This document shows positions 8,921-16,617 of a DNA stretch of 64,000 nt, piece after piece. A model generated the notes under the pieces. The model made no database searches. It had not been told where the DNA came from and saw nothing but the letters and a program-made list of their open reading frames with translations. The translations under genes and the position numbers were made by a program. Origin of the DNA: Streptomyces sp. NBC_00459 (GTDB lineage: Bacteria; Actinomycetota; Actinomycetes; Streptomycetales; Streptomycetaceae); NCBI RefSeq assembly GCF_036013955.1, contig NZ_CP107903.1, forward strand, positions 2,418,001 to 2,482,000, written 5' to 3'. Positions within the stretch are counted from its first letter, which is position 1, and each line of letters begins with the position of its first letter.

Positions 8921-8970
8921 GGCACCGGCACCGTTCCGCCGCCCCGTGTCGGCGGTACCGGAGCCGTGCC
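8921..8970 (+). terminator. Second hairpin with T-run in gene-free stretch
   Basis: The 381 bases between the TetR gene and the DUF4126 gene hold no convincing gene. Besides the TetR terminator they contain this imperfect 50-nt stem-loop (outer arms GGCAC/GTGCC, inner CCGCCG/CGGCGG) followed directly by CTTTTCC, the form of an intrinsic terminator on the plus strand, and a smaller CCGCCGA/TCGGCGG hairpin at about 8890-8907. A small RNA ending here is possible; otherwise it is a backup terminator. Confidence 0.45.
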
Positions 8971-9111
8971 CTTTTCCGTGGCACCACTCTCTCGTTCCCG
9001 CAGGTCGCAGCCCATCCGTGCGGCTACTCATCTCTCGTCCTAGGTACGCGTACTCAGCGCAGCGCACTCAACCCCAGGACGCGCCGTTGCCGACTGGTTA
9101 CCATCGCGTCC

Positions 9112-9726
9112 GTGTCGGTACTCCCTTTGGTCTTCACCAGCGGCTGGGCCAGCGGCATCAACGCCTACGCGGTGGTACTGCTCCTCGGCATCTTCGGCGC
9201 GACCGGACTGAGCGACGAGGTGCCCGAGTCGTTGCAGCGCCCCGAGGTGCTCATCGCGGCGGGCGTGCTGTTCCTGTGCGAGGCGGTCGCCGACAAGATC
9301 CCGTACATGGACTCGGCGTGGGACGCGGTGCACACCGTGATCCGGCCGGTCTCCGGGGCCGTCGTCGGCGCGCTGCTGGCCGGGCAGAGCGGTTCGCTGC
9401 CCGATCTCGCGGCGGGCGCGATCGGCGGTTCGACGGCGCTGGCCAGCCACGCGGTCAAGGCCGGGACGCGGATGGCGGTCAACACCTCGCCGGAGCCGTT
9501 CAGCAACGTGATCCTGAGCCTCGCCGAGGATCTCGGGGTCGGCGGCATCGTGACGTTCGCGATGTTCAACCCGGAGGCGGCGGCGATCATCGCGGGCACA
9601 CTGCTGCTCGGCGGGCTGGTCGTACTGTTCTTCCTGGTCTCCCGGATCAGACGGTTCCTGCGGCGCCGGGCCCAGCGGCGCGAGGAGAAGCGGCTCGCGG
9701 CCCGGACCGGGTGGCCACCGGGCTGA
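9112..9726 (+). CDS. DUF4126 domain membrane protein
   Basis: A 204-residue membrane protein matching DUF4126: it opens with LPLVFTSGWASGINAYAVV and contains PYMDSAWDAVHTVIRPVSGA, then several helices and a basic C-terminal tail (RRFLRRRAQRREEKRL). Function is not known. The GTG at 9112 has no ribosome site but TACCAT lies 7 nt upstream, so a leaderless transcript starting at the GTG is likely. Longer in-frame extensions to 8878 run through hairpin-rich non-coding sequence and are rejected. The flavoprotein gene follows 82 nt later. Confidence 0.82.
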   Translation: MSVLPLVFTSGWASGINAYAVVLLLGIFGATGLSDEVPESLQRPEVLIAAGVLFLCEAVADKIPYMDSAWDAVHTVIRPVSGAVVGALLAGQSGSLPDLAAGAIGGSTALASHAVKAGTRMAVNTSPEPFSNVILSLAEDLGVGGIVTFAMFNPEAAAIIAGTLLLGGLVVLFFLVSRIRRFLRRRAQRREEKRLAARTGWPPG

Positions 9727-9808
9727 TCCAGGCCACTCGCGTCCTCGCGAACTCCCAGGTCACAGGCGCGTGGCGGGACTGTCAGTGGGGGCCGATAAAG
9801 TCCCTCGC

Positions 9809-11317
9809 ATGGCACGGATTGCGGTGATCGGCGCCGGCATGGGCGCGATGGCGGCCGCTGCCCGGCTGGCCGTCGCGGGCCACCGGGTGGCGGTGTACGA
9901 GCGTGGGGAGACCTACGGCGGAGCGGTGCGCCGCTTCGAGCGCGACGGCTTCTCGTTCGACACGGGCCCCGGGCTGCTCACCCTGCCCGCGGTCTACCGC
10001 GACCTGTTCGTCAAGACCGGCAAGCAGCCCCTGGAGGAGTGCGTCGAGCTGGTCCAGGTCGACCCGTCCGCCCGGCACGTCTTCCCGGACGGCACGGAGG
10101 TCGCCCTGCCGAACGCGTCCCGCGCGGGCGTCGTCCAGGCCCTGGAGGCGGCTCTCGGGGCCGGGGCGGGTGAGCGCTGGGGCGACTTCCTGGTCAGGGC
10201 CCGCGAGGCCTGGGACCGCACCCGCAGACCGCTCCTGGAGGAGCCCCTGTGGACCGACTGGCAGGTGCTGGCCGAGCGGGAGCCCTATCCGGCGCTTCCC
10301 CACAAGCGGCTGCTGCGCACCCGCCGGGCCGGCACGCTCGCCGAGGTCGCCGCCTGGGAACTGCGCGACCCACGCCTGACCGCCCTCCTGGACAGTCACG
10401 CGCTGGCGTACGGCCTCGACCCCCGGGACGCTCCGGCGAGCGCGGCCGTGCTGCCGTACATGGAGCACGCCTTCGGCACCTGGTACGTCCGGGGCGGCAT
10501 CCGGGAGTTGGCGCGCGCGGTGTACGAGCGGTGCCTGGCCCGGCGGGTCGAGTTCGTCTTCGGCGCCGAGGTCACGGGGATCGTCGAGAAGGACGGCCGG
10601 GCGGCGGGGGTGGAGCTGTCCGACGGGACGTTGGCGGAGGCCGACCATGTCGTGGCGGGCGTGGATCCCGTACGGCTGAAGGGGCTGACGGAGCACGCGC
10701 TCGACCAGGACGGTGACGTGTTCCCCGACGCGTCGGCGCCGTCGCCGGGCCGGTTCACCGTACTGCTGGCCCTGCGCGGGGCCCGTGAGGCGGGTGCCGC
10801 GCATCGCACGGTCGTGCACGCGCCGGACCGCGAGGCCGAGTTGGACTGGCTGAGCGGGGAGGGAAACGGCCCGGTGCGGCCCACGGTGACCGTGCTACGC
10901 CCGGACGATCCCGCGCTGCGGCCCGACGGGGAGCACGAGTCCGTGATCCTGACGGCGGTAGCGGGGCGCCGGGGCAACCGGGACGTCGAGGAATCGCCGG
11001 AGGGGTTCGCGAATCTGCTGGTCGGCGCGGCCGAGGCAGCCGTCCCCGCGCTGCGTGAGCGGATCCTGTGGCGGGAGATACGGACGCCCGGCCGGAACGG
11101 GGAGGAGACCGGCGCCTACTACGGGGGCGTGTCGGCGCCCTCGCTCGCGGGCGGCAAGGGTGACTTCCTGCATCCCGCCAACAGCACTCGCCTGCCGGGG
11201 CTGTACCGGGTGGGCAGCTGGTCGCACCCTGGTGGCGGACTGGCGCACGCGGGCATGTCGGGTGCGCTGGTGGCGGGGCTGATCGTGGAGGGGCCCGGCT
11301 TCCGGGGCTCGCAGTGA
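9809..11317 (+). CDS. CrtI-like NAD(P)/FAD-dependent oxidoreductase
   Basis: A 502-residue flavoprotein of the phytoene-desaturase/retinol-saturase type. The dinucleotide-binding motif GAGMGAMAAAARLAVAG is at residues 8-24, followed by YERGETYGGAVRRFERDGFSFDTGPGLL, and the C-terminus carries the FAD-contact segment GSWSHPGGGLAHAGMSGALVAG. No carotenoid or other pathway genes are adjacent, so the substrate is open. No ribosome site precedes the ATG; TAAAGT ends 7 nt upstream, pointing to a leaderless mRNA. Converges with the disordered-tail gene. Confidence 0.85.
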   Translation: MARIAVIGAGMGAMAAAARLAVAGHRVAVYERGETYGGAVRRFERDGFSFDTGPGLLTLPAVYRDLFVKTGKQPLEECVELVQVDPSARHVFPDGTEVALPNASRAGVVQALEAALGAGAGERWGDFLVRAREAWDRTRRPLLEEPLWTDWQVLAEREPYPALPHKRLLRTRRAGTLAEVAAWELRDPRLTALLDSHALAYGLDPRDAPASAAVLPYMEHAFGTWYVRGGIRELARAVYERCLARRVEFVFGAEVTGIVEKDGRAAGVELSDGTLAEADHVVAGVDPVRLKGLTEHALDQDGDVFPDASAPSPGRFTVLLALRGAREAGAAHRTVVHAPDREAELDWLSGEGNGPVRPTVTVLRPDDPALRPDGEHESVILTAVAGRRGNRDVEESPEGFANLLVGAAEAAVPALRERILWREIRTPGRNGEETGAYYGGVSAPSLAGGKGDFLHPANSTRLPGLYRVGSWSHPGGGLAHAGMSGALVAGLIVEGPGFRGSQ

Positions 11318-11363
11318 ACCCCCGGATACCCGGGCGGGGCGGCGGTCCTCGGAAGCGGCGCGG

Positions 11364-12431
11364 CTAGAAACGGTACTGCTGCTCGTCGTACCCGTGCCCG
11401 TTCGTCTGACCGTTGCCGTTGTTGTGGCCGTTGTCCTGACTCTGGCCGTTGCCGTTGTCCTGGTAGGGATACTGCTGCTCCGGCGGGAGTTCGCCGCCGA
11501 AGAACGGGTCGTCGGTGTTGCGCTGCTGCGGGACCCAGACACCGCTCGCCGGGGTCTCGCCGTAGCCCTGCTGACCGTACTGGTCCTGGCCGTAGCCCTG
11601 CTGACCGTACTGCTGCTGGTCGTAACCGGCGTCGTACGAGTTGCCGCCGTAACCCTGGCCGATGTACGGGTCGGAGTAGGCGGCGTACTGCTGCTGACCG
11701 GAGGCGTCGTAGCCGTACTGCTGCTGGTCGTAGCCGGTGTAGCCGTCGTACCCGTAGGTCTGGTCGCCGCTCTGGGCCGCCGCCGCGTACGACTGGTCCT
11801 GGCCCGTGCCGGCGTACGACTGGTCCTGACCGGTCGCCGCCGCGTAGGCGGCGTCGCTGTATATGCCGTACGAGCCGGTGTCGTCGGGGAGGGGCTGCGG
11901 TTCGTAGACAGCGCCGTTCTCGGCCCCCGCGGGCCGGACGGAACGGGCGGGGGTGAAGACGTCGTCCCGGTCGTAGTCGCGGTCGAAGTCGTCGCCCTGC
12001 CGGTACGTTCCGGCACCGGTGTCGAAGACGTCGCTTCCGACGCTGTCGGCGGCGTTGCCGCCGAAGCCCGTGTCGGCGCCCTCGGGTGCCTCCAGGCCGG
12101 AGACCTCCAGCTTCGGGTCCTGGTACTCCCCGTCGCCGCGGCCTTTGCCCTTGCCGAACCGCGCGAGGAAGCCCGAGCGGCCCGCGACGGCCCAGCCGGC
12201 CGAGAAGCCGCTGCGGAACGACAGCGTGACGTACGTCTGCCCGACCGCGAAGGCCGCGGCGCCCAGGCCGATGACCACCACGTTCGGGATGAGCACACCG
12301 AGGACCACGCCGAGGAAGCCGGCGAAGGCCAGCAGTCGCCAGCGCAGCCGCGCCTTGTACTGCAGCAGAACCTCGCCGAGCAGCCACAACGCGACAATGC
12401 CGAACGCGATGTAGAGGACCGTCCAGCCCAT
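11364..12431 (-). CDS. Membrane protein with Q/Y/G-rich disordered tail
   Basis: A 355-residue protein I cannot name. Residues 1-60 form two or three membrane helices (starting MGWTVLYIAFGIVALWLLGE); residues 60-100 hold a basic linker FLARFGKGKGRGDG; from about 110 to the end the chain is low-complexity: acidic first, then rich in Gln, Tyr, Gly, Asp and Asn, with repeated units GQDQSYA, QQQYGYD and YGQQGYG and an Asn/Gly-rich end. Such composition is prion-like and probably disordered. The start has a purine-rich GGGAGAGGGG site. It lies 56 nt downstream of metF on the same strand. Role unknown; tethering or envelope assembly can only be guessed. Confidence 0.8.
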   Translation of the reverse strand: MGWTVLYIAFGIVALWLLGEVLLQYKARLRWRLLAFAGFLGVVLGVLIPNVVVIGLGAAAFAVGQTYVTLSFRSGFSAGWAVAGRSGFLARFGKGKGRGDGEYQDPKLEVSGLEAPEGADTGFGGNAADSVGSDVFDTGAGTYRQGDDFDRDYDRDDVFTPARSVRPAGAENGAVYEPQPLPDDTGSYGIYSDAAYAAATGQDQSYAGTGQDQSYAAAAQSGDQTYGYDGYTGYDQQQYGYDASGQQQYAAYSDPYIGQGYGGNSYDAGYDQQQYGQQGYGQDQYGQQGYGETPASGVWVPQQRNTDDPFFGGELPPEQQYPYQDNGNGQSQDNGHNNGNGQTNGHGYDEQQYRF

Positions 12432-12487
12432 GTACGCCCCTCTCCCAGTGGCCGCTACGCAGTGTGTCGTACGCCGGTGCGGCCGGT

Positions 12488-13411
12488 CTAGGCCCGCTGT
12501 GGGTGGTGCAGACCCAGGTTCTCGTAGATTTCCAGCGATGCCGTGGAGTTGTTCAGCGTAATGAAGTGCAGTCCGGGGATTCCCTCGGCCAGCAGTCGCG
12601 CGCAGAACTCCGTGGCGAACTCGATGCCAATGGAGCGTACAGCCGCCGCGTCGTCTTTGGCTGTGAGGATCCGCTCTTTCAGGGTGGCAGGGATGGCCGC
12701 GTTGCTGAGCTGCGGCAACCGCTCCAGCATCCGCACGCTGGTCACGGGCATGACCTCGGGGATGACCGGGGTCGGACAGCCGGCCGCCGCGACGGCGTCC
12801 CGCAGCCGCAGATACGACTCCGGGTGGAAGAACATCTGGGTGATCGCGTAGTCCGCGCCGGCCCGGCACTTGTCGACGAAGTGCGTGACATCCGTCTCCC
12901 GGTCGGGGGAGCGCGGGTGGGTCTCGGGGAAGGCGGCGACACCCACGCAGAAGTCGCCCGACTCCTTGATGAGCCGCACGAGTTCGGCCGCGTACGTCAG
13001 CCCGCTCGGGTGCGGGACCCAGTCGGCCATCGGATCGCCGGGCGGGTCTCCGCGCACGGCAAGGATGTTGCGGATGCCCGCGTCGGCGTACTGGCCGATG
13101 ATGTTGCGCAGTTCGGCAACGGAGTGGTTGACCGCGGTGAGGTGGGCGACCGGGGTGAGCGTCGTGTCGGAGACGATCTGCTGGGTCTCCTTCACCGTGC
13201 CCGCACGCGTCGACCCGCCGGCGCCGTACGTCACGGACACGAAGTCCGGCGCGACCGCCTCGATCCTCCTGAGCGCGTTCCACAGGTTCCGCTCGCCCTT
13301 GGGAGTCTTCGGCGCCGAGAACTCGAAGGAGTACGTGGTTTTGCCGGACGCGAGCATGTCACGCACCGTGCGTGCGTGGTCAGTCCTGGTGGACGCGGTT
13401 CCAAGGGCCAT
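12488..13411 (-). CDS. metF: Methylenetetrahydrofolate reductase
   Basis: A 307-residue MetF that reduces 5,10-methylene-THF to 5-methyl-THF for methionine synthesis in the cytoplasm. The TIM-barrel signature is clear: [11 protein letters not shown] near the N-terminus, [39 protein letters not shown], and the QMFF segment. Length is normal for bacterial MetF. It lacks a ribosome site; TAACCT ends 6 nt before the ATG with TTGGGA 17 bp further up, so the mRNA should be leaderless. It stands at the head of a possible two-gene unit with the disordered-tail membrane protein. Confidence 0.95.
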   Translation of the reverse strand: MALGTASTRTDHARTVRDMLASGKTTYSFEFSAPKTPKGERNLWNALRRIEAVAPDFVSVTYGAGGSTRAGTVKETQQIVSDTTLTPVAHLTAVNHSVAELRNIIGQYADAGIRNILAVRGDPPGDPMADWVPHPSGLTYAAELVRLIKESGDFCVGVAAFPETHPRSPDRETDVTHFVDKCRAGADYAITQMFFHPESYLRLRDAVAAAGCPTPVIPEVMPVTSVRMLERLPQLSNAAIPATLKERILTAKDDAAAVRSIGIEFATEFCARLLAEGIPGLHFITLNNSTASLEIYENLGLHHPQRA

Positions 13412-13417
13412 ACCCGC

Positions 13418-13446
13418 AGGTTAGTCAGGGGGCGGCGGTCTCCCAA
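13418..13446 (-). promoter_or_regulatory. metF promoter
   Basis: Minus-strand -35 TTGGGA (13441-13446), 17-bp spacer and -10 TAACCT (13418-13423), placing the start point at or next to the metF ATG at 13411. Confidence 0.6.
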
Positions 13447-13542
13447 CCGGATGGCGGAAATTTGCCCGGATTGTCGACTTGTTGTCCACGCCTCGGACAC
13501 CGGACTCGGACGCCCGGGCCTCAAGGGCCTCCCGCCAACCGG

Positions 13543-14229
13543 TTACAGGGCTCGCAGCCGCTTGGCGAACTCCGCCGCCGCCGCGCCCGGGTCGTCGGCC
13601 TCAGTGATCGCCCGTACGACGACGACCCGGCGGGCGCCCGCGGTCAGGACCTCGTCCAGGTTGTCCAGGTCGATGCCGCCGATGGCGAACCAGGGTCGTT
13701 CGGTGGCGAGAGCGGCCGTGTACCGGACCAGGCCGAGGCCGGGCGCGTGGCGGCCCGGTTTGGTGGGGGTCGGCCAGCAGGGGCCGGTGCAGAAGTAGTC
13801 GACGCCCTCCTGGACGGCGGCTGCCGCGGCCTCGGACTCTGCGTGCGTGGAGCGGCCTATGAGCACGTCCGGGCCAAGGATCGCGCGGGCCGCCGGGACG
13901 GGCAGGTCGCCCTGGCCGAGGTGCAGTACGTCGGCACGGGCGGCGTGGGCGACGTCCGCCCGGTCGTTGACCGCGAGGAGCTTGCCGTGCCGGACGCAGG
14001 CGTCGGCGAAGACCTGGAGGTGGTCCAGTTCCTCGGCCGCCTCCATGCCCTTGTCGCGCAACTGCACGATGTCCACCCCGCCGGCCAGGACGGAGTCCAG
14101 GAACTCGGCGAGGTCGCCCTGACGTCGCCGGGCGTCCGTGCAGAGGTAGACCCGGGCGTCGGCGAACCGGGCTCGGGCCGTGCCCGCGTCGGCGGTCGCC
14201 CCGGGCACGGTGTCGGTCGTCTCGGGCAT
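13543..14229 (-). CDS. thiE: Thiamine phosphate synthase
   Basis: A 228-residue ThiE that joins hydroxymethylpyrimidine pyrophosphate and thiazole phosphate. Visible family motifs: [46 protein letters not shown] and the C-terminal [20 protein letters not shown]. The ATG at 14229 follows GGGGGGA; a longer frame to 14316 has no support. It is a single gene on the minus strand, 2.4 kb from thiO-thiS-thiG and on the opposite strand. No TPP riboswitch is visible in front of it. Confidence 0.93.
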   Translation of the reverse strand: MPETTDTVPGATADAGTARARFADARVYLCTDARRRQGDLAEFLDSVLAGGVDIVQLRDKGMEAAEELDHLQVFADACVRHGKLLAVNDRADVAHAARADVLHLGQGDLPVPAARAILGPDVLIGRSTHAESEAAAAAVQEGVDYFCTGPCWPTPTKPGRHAPGLGLVRYTAALATERPWFAIGGIDLDNLDEVLTAGARRVVVVRAITEADDPGAAAAEFAKRLRAL

Positions 14230-14332
14230 ACGGGTGTCCCCCCATGGGCGCGCCCCGGGAGTGTTCTCCCCCGGGCACGCCCCTGTGTGGCGGTGTGCGG
14301 ACCACTGCCCGCACATCGAACGGCTGGTCGGA

Positions 14333-14704
14333 TCAGACGGCGAGCGCCTGGGCGCGACGCTTCACCTCCGTGCCGCGATTCTCGGCGAGGGCCTGCGCGG
14401 GGGTGCCGGGCAGGCTCGGGTCGGGAGTGAAGAGCCACTCCAGCATCTCTTCGTCGGAATAGCCGTCGTCCCGCAGGAGCGTCAAGGTGCCGGTGAGGCC
14501 CTTGACGACCTTCTGCTCGACCCCGTCGAGAAATGCGGCGGGGACGTGCAGCGCACGGTTCTCACCACGGCGTACGGCGATCAGCTGGCCTTCCCTGACC
14601 AGCTGCCGGACGCGTGTCACCTCGACATCGAGCAATTCGGCGATGTCGGGGAGGGTGAGCCAGGCGGGGACGAGAGCATCGATCTTTGCGTCAATCTCGG
14701 TCAC
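14333..14704 (-). CDS. Rv2175c family DNA-binding protein
   Basis: A 123-residue protein with an N-terminal winged-helix-like segment ([45 protein letters not shown], described here only by its ends: residues 15-58) and a C-terminal domain with [23 protein letters not shown]. This is the Rv2175c family. In M. tuberculosis Rv2175c is a substrate of the Ser/Thr kinase PknL, encoded next to it; here the PASTA kinase gene lies 4.3 kb away with the thiamine genes in between. DNA target unknown. The 98 nt between it and the flavoprotein gene are unremarkable. Confidence 0.9.
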   Translation of the reverse strand: MTEIDAKIDALVPAWLTLPDIAELLDVEVTRVRQLVREGQLIAVRRGENRALHVPAAFLDGVEQKVVKGLTGTLTLLRDDGYSDEEMLEWLFTPDPSLPGTPAQALAENRGTEVKRRAQALAV

Positions 14705-14803
14705 GGGACAAGCGTGCCATCCCGCACTGACAGTCGGAAGCCGGGCCCCTCCGACCTGGGCCGATCCGGTGGCTCCGAGCCGGTGACGTCGAGCCGCGTC
14801 GCG

Positions 14804-16042
14804 CTAGGCCGTGGCCGCCTTCAGGGGCCGGGACGGGTCCGTCAGCGCCTCGGCGTCCATCAGGGTGCCCGCCTCGACCAGTCGGCGCCCCTGGGCCAGG
14901 TCACGGGGGCGGCCCACGGCCAGCAGGGCGACCAGGCGGCCCTCCCGCAGCCAGCAGACCGTCCAGGCGGGGCCGGACGGGTCACCGCGCCACAGGGTGG
15001 TGTCGGCGGACTGGTGGTGGCCGACGTACTGGACGAAGCGGCCGAACTGCTCCGACCAGAAGTACGGGACCGGGTCGTACACCGCCGGCGACTCCCCGAT
15101 GATGTTCGCGGCAACCGTACGGGGTCCCTGGAGAGCGTTGTCCCAGTGGTGGACCAGCAGGCGCCGGCCGTACCTTCCCGAGGGGAAGGACGCGCAGTCG
15201 CCGACCGCGTAGACGTCCGCCGCGGAGGTGCGCAGGTGGTCGTCGGCGACGACCTCGCGGTGCTCGCCCAGGGCGATCCCCGAGCCCACGAGCCAGGCGG
15301 TGGCCGGGCGGGCCCCGATACCGACGACGACGGCGCCCGCGGGCAGCCGCGAGCCGTCGTCGAGCACCACCGCGCCGGGCTCGACGCGGGCCACGCGCGC
15401 GTGGGTGCGCAACGAGGCGCCGCTGTCCGCGTACCAGGCGGCCATCGGCGCGGCCACCTCGGCCGGCAGTGCGCCCGCGAGCGGCCGGTCGGCGGCCTCG
15501 ACGACGGTGACGGCGCAGCCGGCCTCGCGCGCGGCGGTGGCGAACTCGGCGCCGATCCAGCCGGCCCCGACGACGACGATGTCGTGCTGGCGCGCGAGTA
15601 CGGGCCGCAGCCGCTCGGCGTCGTCGAGGGTGCGCAGCAGATGCACACCGGGTACGCCCTCGGTGCCCGGCAGCCGGATCGGTTCGGCGCCGGTCGCGAG
15701 GACCAGGACGTCATAGGGCACGGGCCCGTCGGGGGTGTCCAGTTCGTGTTCGCCGGCGCGGACGCCCAGCACCTCCCGCCCGAGCAGCAGGTCGATGCCG
15801 AGGGCCTCGAAGTCGACGTCGAAGGCGGAGCCCTCCGCCTTGCCTAGCAGGACGGCCTTGGACAGCGGCGGCCGGTCGTACGGCTGATGGGGTTCGGCGC
15901 CGAACAGCGTGACGGTGCCGGTGAACCCCTGCTCCCGCAGGGCGACCGCGGTCTGCACCCCGGCCATGCCCGCACCCACGACGACCACGCGCCGCGGCTG
16001 CGACACGCCCGGTGTGCCCTGTGCCTGCGTCTGCTCGCTCAC
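14804..16042 (-). CDS. Ferredoxin-reductase-like FAD/NAD(P) oxidoreductase
   Basis: A 412-residue pyridine-nucleotide-disulfide oxidoreductase resembling rhodocoxin/putidaredoxin reductases: FAD motif VVVVGAGMAGVQTAVALREQG near the N-terminus, YDRPPLSK, LATGAEPIRLPG, the NAD motif VVVGAGWIGAEFATAAREAG, and YAVGDCASF before a C-terminal reductase domain. It would pass electrons from NAD(P)H to a ferredoxin, but no ferredoxin or P450 gene is adjacent. I take GTG 16042 (VSEQTQ); the longer frame begins with TTG at 16066 inside a palindrome. The 17-bp operator-like palindrome at 16059-16075 sits just upstream. Confidence 0.85.
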   Translation of the reverse strand: MSEQTQAQGTPGVSQPRRVVVVGAGMAGVQTAVALREQGFTGTVTLFGAEPHQPYDRPPLSKAVLLGKAEGSAFDVDFEALGIDLLLGREVLGVRAGEHELDTPDGPVPYDVLVLATGAEPIRLPGTEGVPGVHLLRTLDDAERLRPVLARQHDIVVVGAGWIGAEFATAAREAGCAVTVVEAADRPLAGALPAEVAAPMAAWYADSGASLRTHARVARVEPGAVVLDDGSRLPAGAVVVGIGARPATAWLVGSGIALGEHREVVADDHLRTSAADVYAVGDCASFPSGRYGRRLLVHHWDNALQGPRTVAANIIGESPAVYDPVPYFWSEQFGRFVQYVGHHQSADTTLWRGDPSGPAWTVCWLREGRLVALLAVGRPRDLAQGRRLVEAGTLMDAEALTDPSRPLKAATA

Positions 16043-16058
16043 CCGATCACCATAGACA

Positions 16059-16075
16059 ACTGACAAATTGTCAGT
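16059..16075. promoter_or_regulatory. 17-bp operator-like palindrome
   Basis: ACTGACAA and TTGTCAGT arms with one central A, 16 nt upstream of the flavoprotein GTG. Symmetry fits a TetR-family site. The ACTGAC/GTCAGT core also occurs in the operator at 5162-5187. No regulator gene is adjacent. Confidence 0.6.
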
Positions 16076-16095
16076 CAGTGGGCGCGGTCAGTGAC

Positions 16096-16458
16096 CTACT
16101 GCACACCGACGTGCCCGGCCTGCTGAACCTGCTCCACCACGCTCGTCCCGCTGCCCGGCTGCGACTCCCACTCCCAGGTCTCCGCCAACCGCAGCCGACC
16201 GTCCGGCAGTTCGGTCACCTCGGACACGCAGTGGCCCGAGGACGTCGTCCCGTCCCGCTTCAACTGCACGTAGCGGAAGTCGAGACGGTCGCCCTCCCGC
16301 GTACCCACGAGGTGCCCGCGTACGACGTCCCCGCCCGCGTACTCGGCCCAGATCTCGCCGTCCTGCTCGTGGTAGGCGAACCGGGTGCGCGTGCCCACCT
16401 GACCCGGTGCCTGGTCCTCGACCGGGGCGAGCACGAGACCGTCGAGCGAGCGGGGCAT
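16096..16458 (-). CDS. Conserved hypothetical protein, beta-rich
   Basis: A 120-residue soluble protein with a run of beta-strand-like segments: TRFAYHEQDGEIWAEYAGGDVVRGHLVG, DRLDFRYVQLKRDG, and LPDGRLRLAETWEWESQPGSGTSVVEQV. Homologues are common in actinobacteria and often mislabelled as N-acetylglutamate synthase; nothing in this sequence supports an acyltransferase. GGGAG lies about 8 nt before the ATG. It is divergent from the thiO operon, so its promoter lies in the same short intergenic stretch as the TPP riboswitch promoter. Confidence 0.8.
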   Translation of the reverse strand: MPRSLDGLVLAPVEDQAPGQVGTRTRFAYHEQDGEIWAEYAGGDVVRGHLVGTREGDRLDFRYVQLKRDGTTSSGHCVSEVTELPDGRLRLAETWEWESQPGSGTSVVEQVQQAGHVGVQ

Positions 16459-16472
16459 GGGTGAAGGCTCCC

Positions 16473-16502
16473 TTACGTGGGCGTCGGACCGCGGGCTAGG
16501 GT
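16473..16502 (+). promoter_or_regulatory. Promoter of thiO-thiS-thiG
   Basis: -35 TTACGT (16473-16478), 18-bp spacer, -10 TAGGGT (16497-16502); the start point would fall a few nt before the TPP riboswitch. Confidence 0.5.
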
Positions 16503-16517
16503 GGCCAGCGTAAGCAC

Positions 16518-16603
16518 GCGGGAGCCCGGACGCACCGGGCTGAGAGGGAGGCTGGGCGGCCTCCGACCGTACGAACCTGATCCGGGTCATGCCGGCGAAG
16601 GGA
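16518..16603 (+). ncRNA. TPP riboswitch (THI element)
   Basis: The conserved thi-box elements are present in order: GGGAGCCCGGACGCACCGGG, CTGAGAGGGAGG, then GAACCTGATCCGGGTCATG and CCGGCGAAGGGAG. The 3' edge touches the purine-rich ribosome site (GGAGGGG) of thiO, so thiamine pyrophosphate binding probably blocks translation initiation. Confidence 0.97.
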
Positions 16604-16617
16604 GGGGCTGGACGCCC

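Noticed and set aside
9809..11317. Carotenoid biosynthesis cluster
   Set aside because: Only one CrtI-like gene is present, with no crtE, crtB or cyclase nearby.
11540..11860. Possible CRISPR or satellite array in the repetitive stretch
   Set aside because: The repeats are in frame, of uneven length and encode Q/Y/G-rich protein; there are no unique spacers.
12432..13283. N-terminal extension of the disordered-tail gene through metF
   Set aside because: It is antisense-like out-of-frame sequence of metF; a ribosome site and membrane-helix start fix the gene at 12431.
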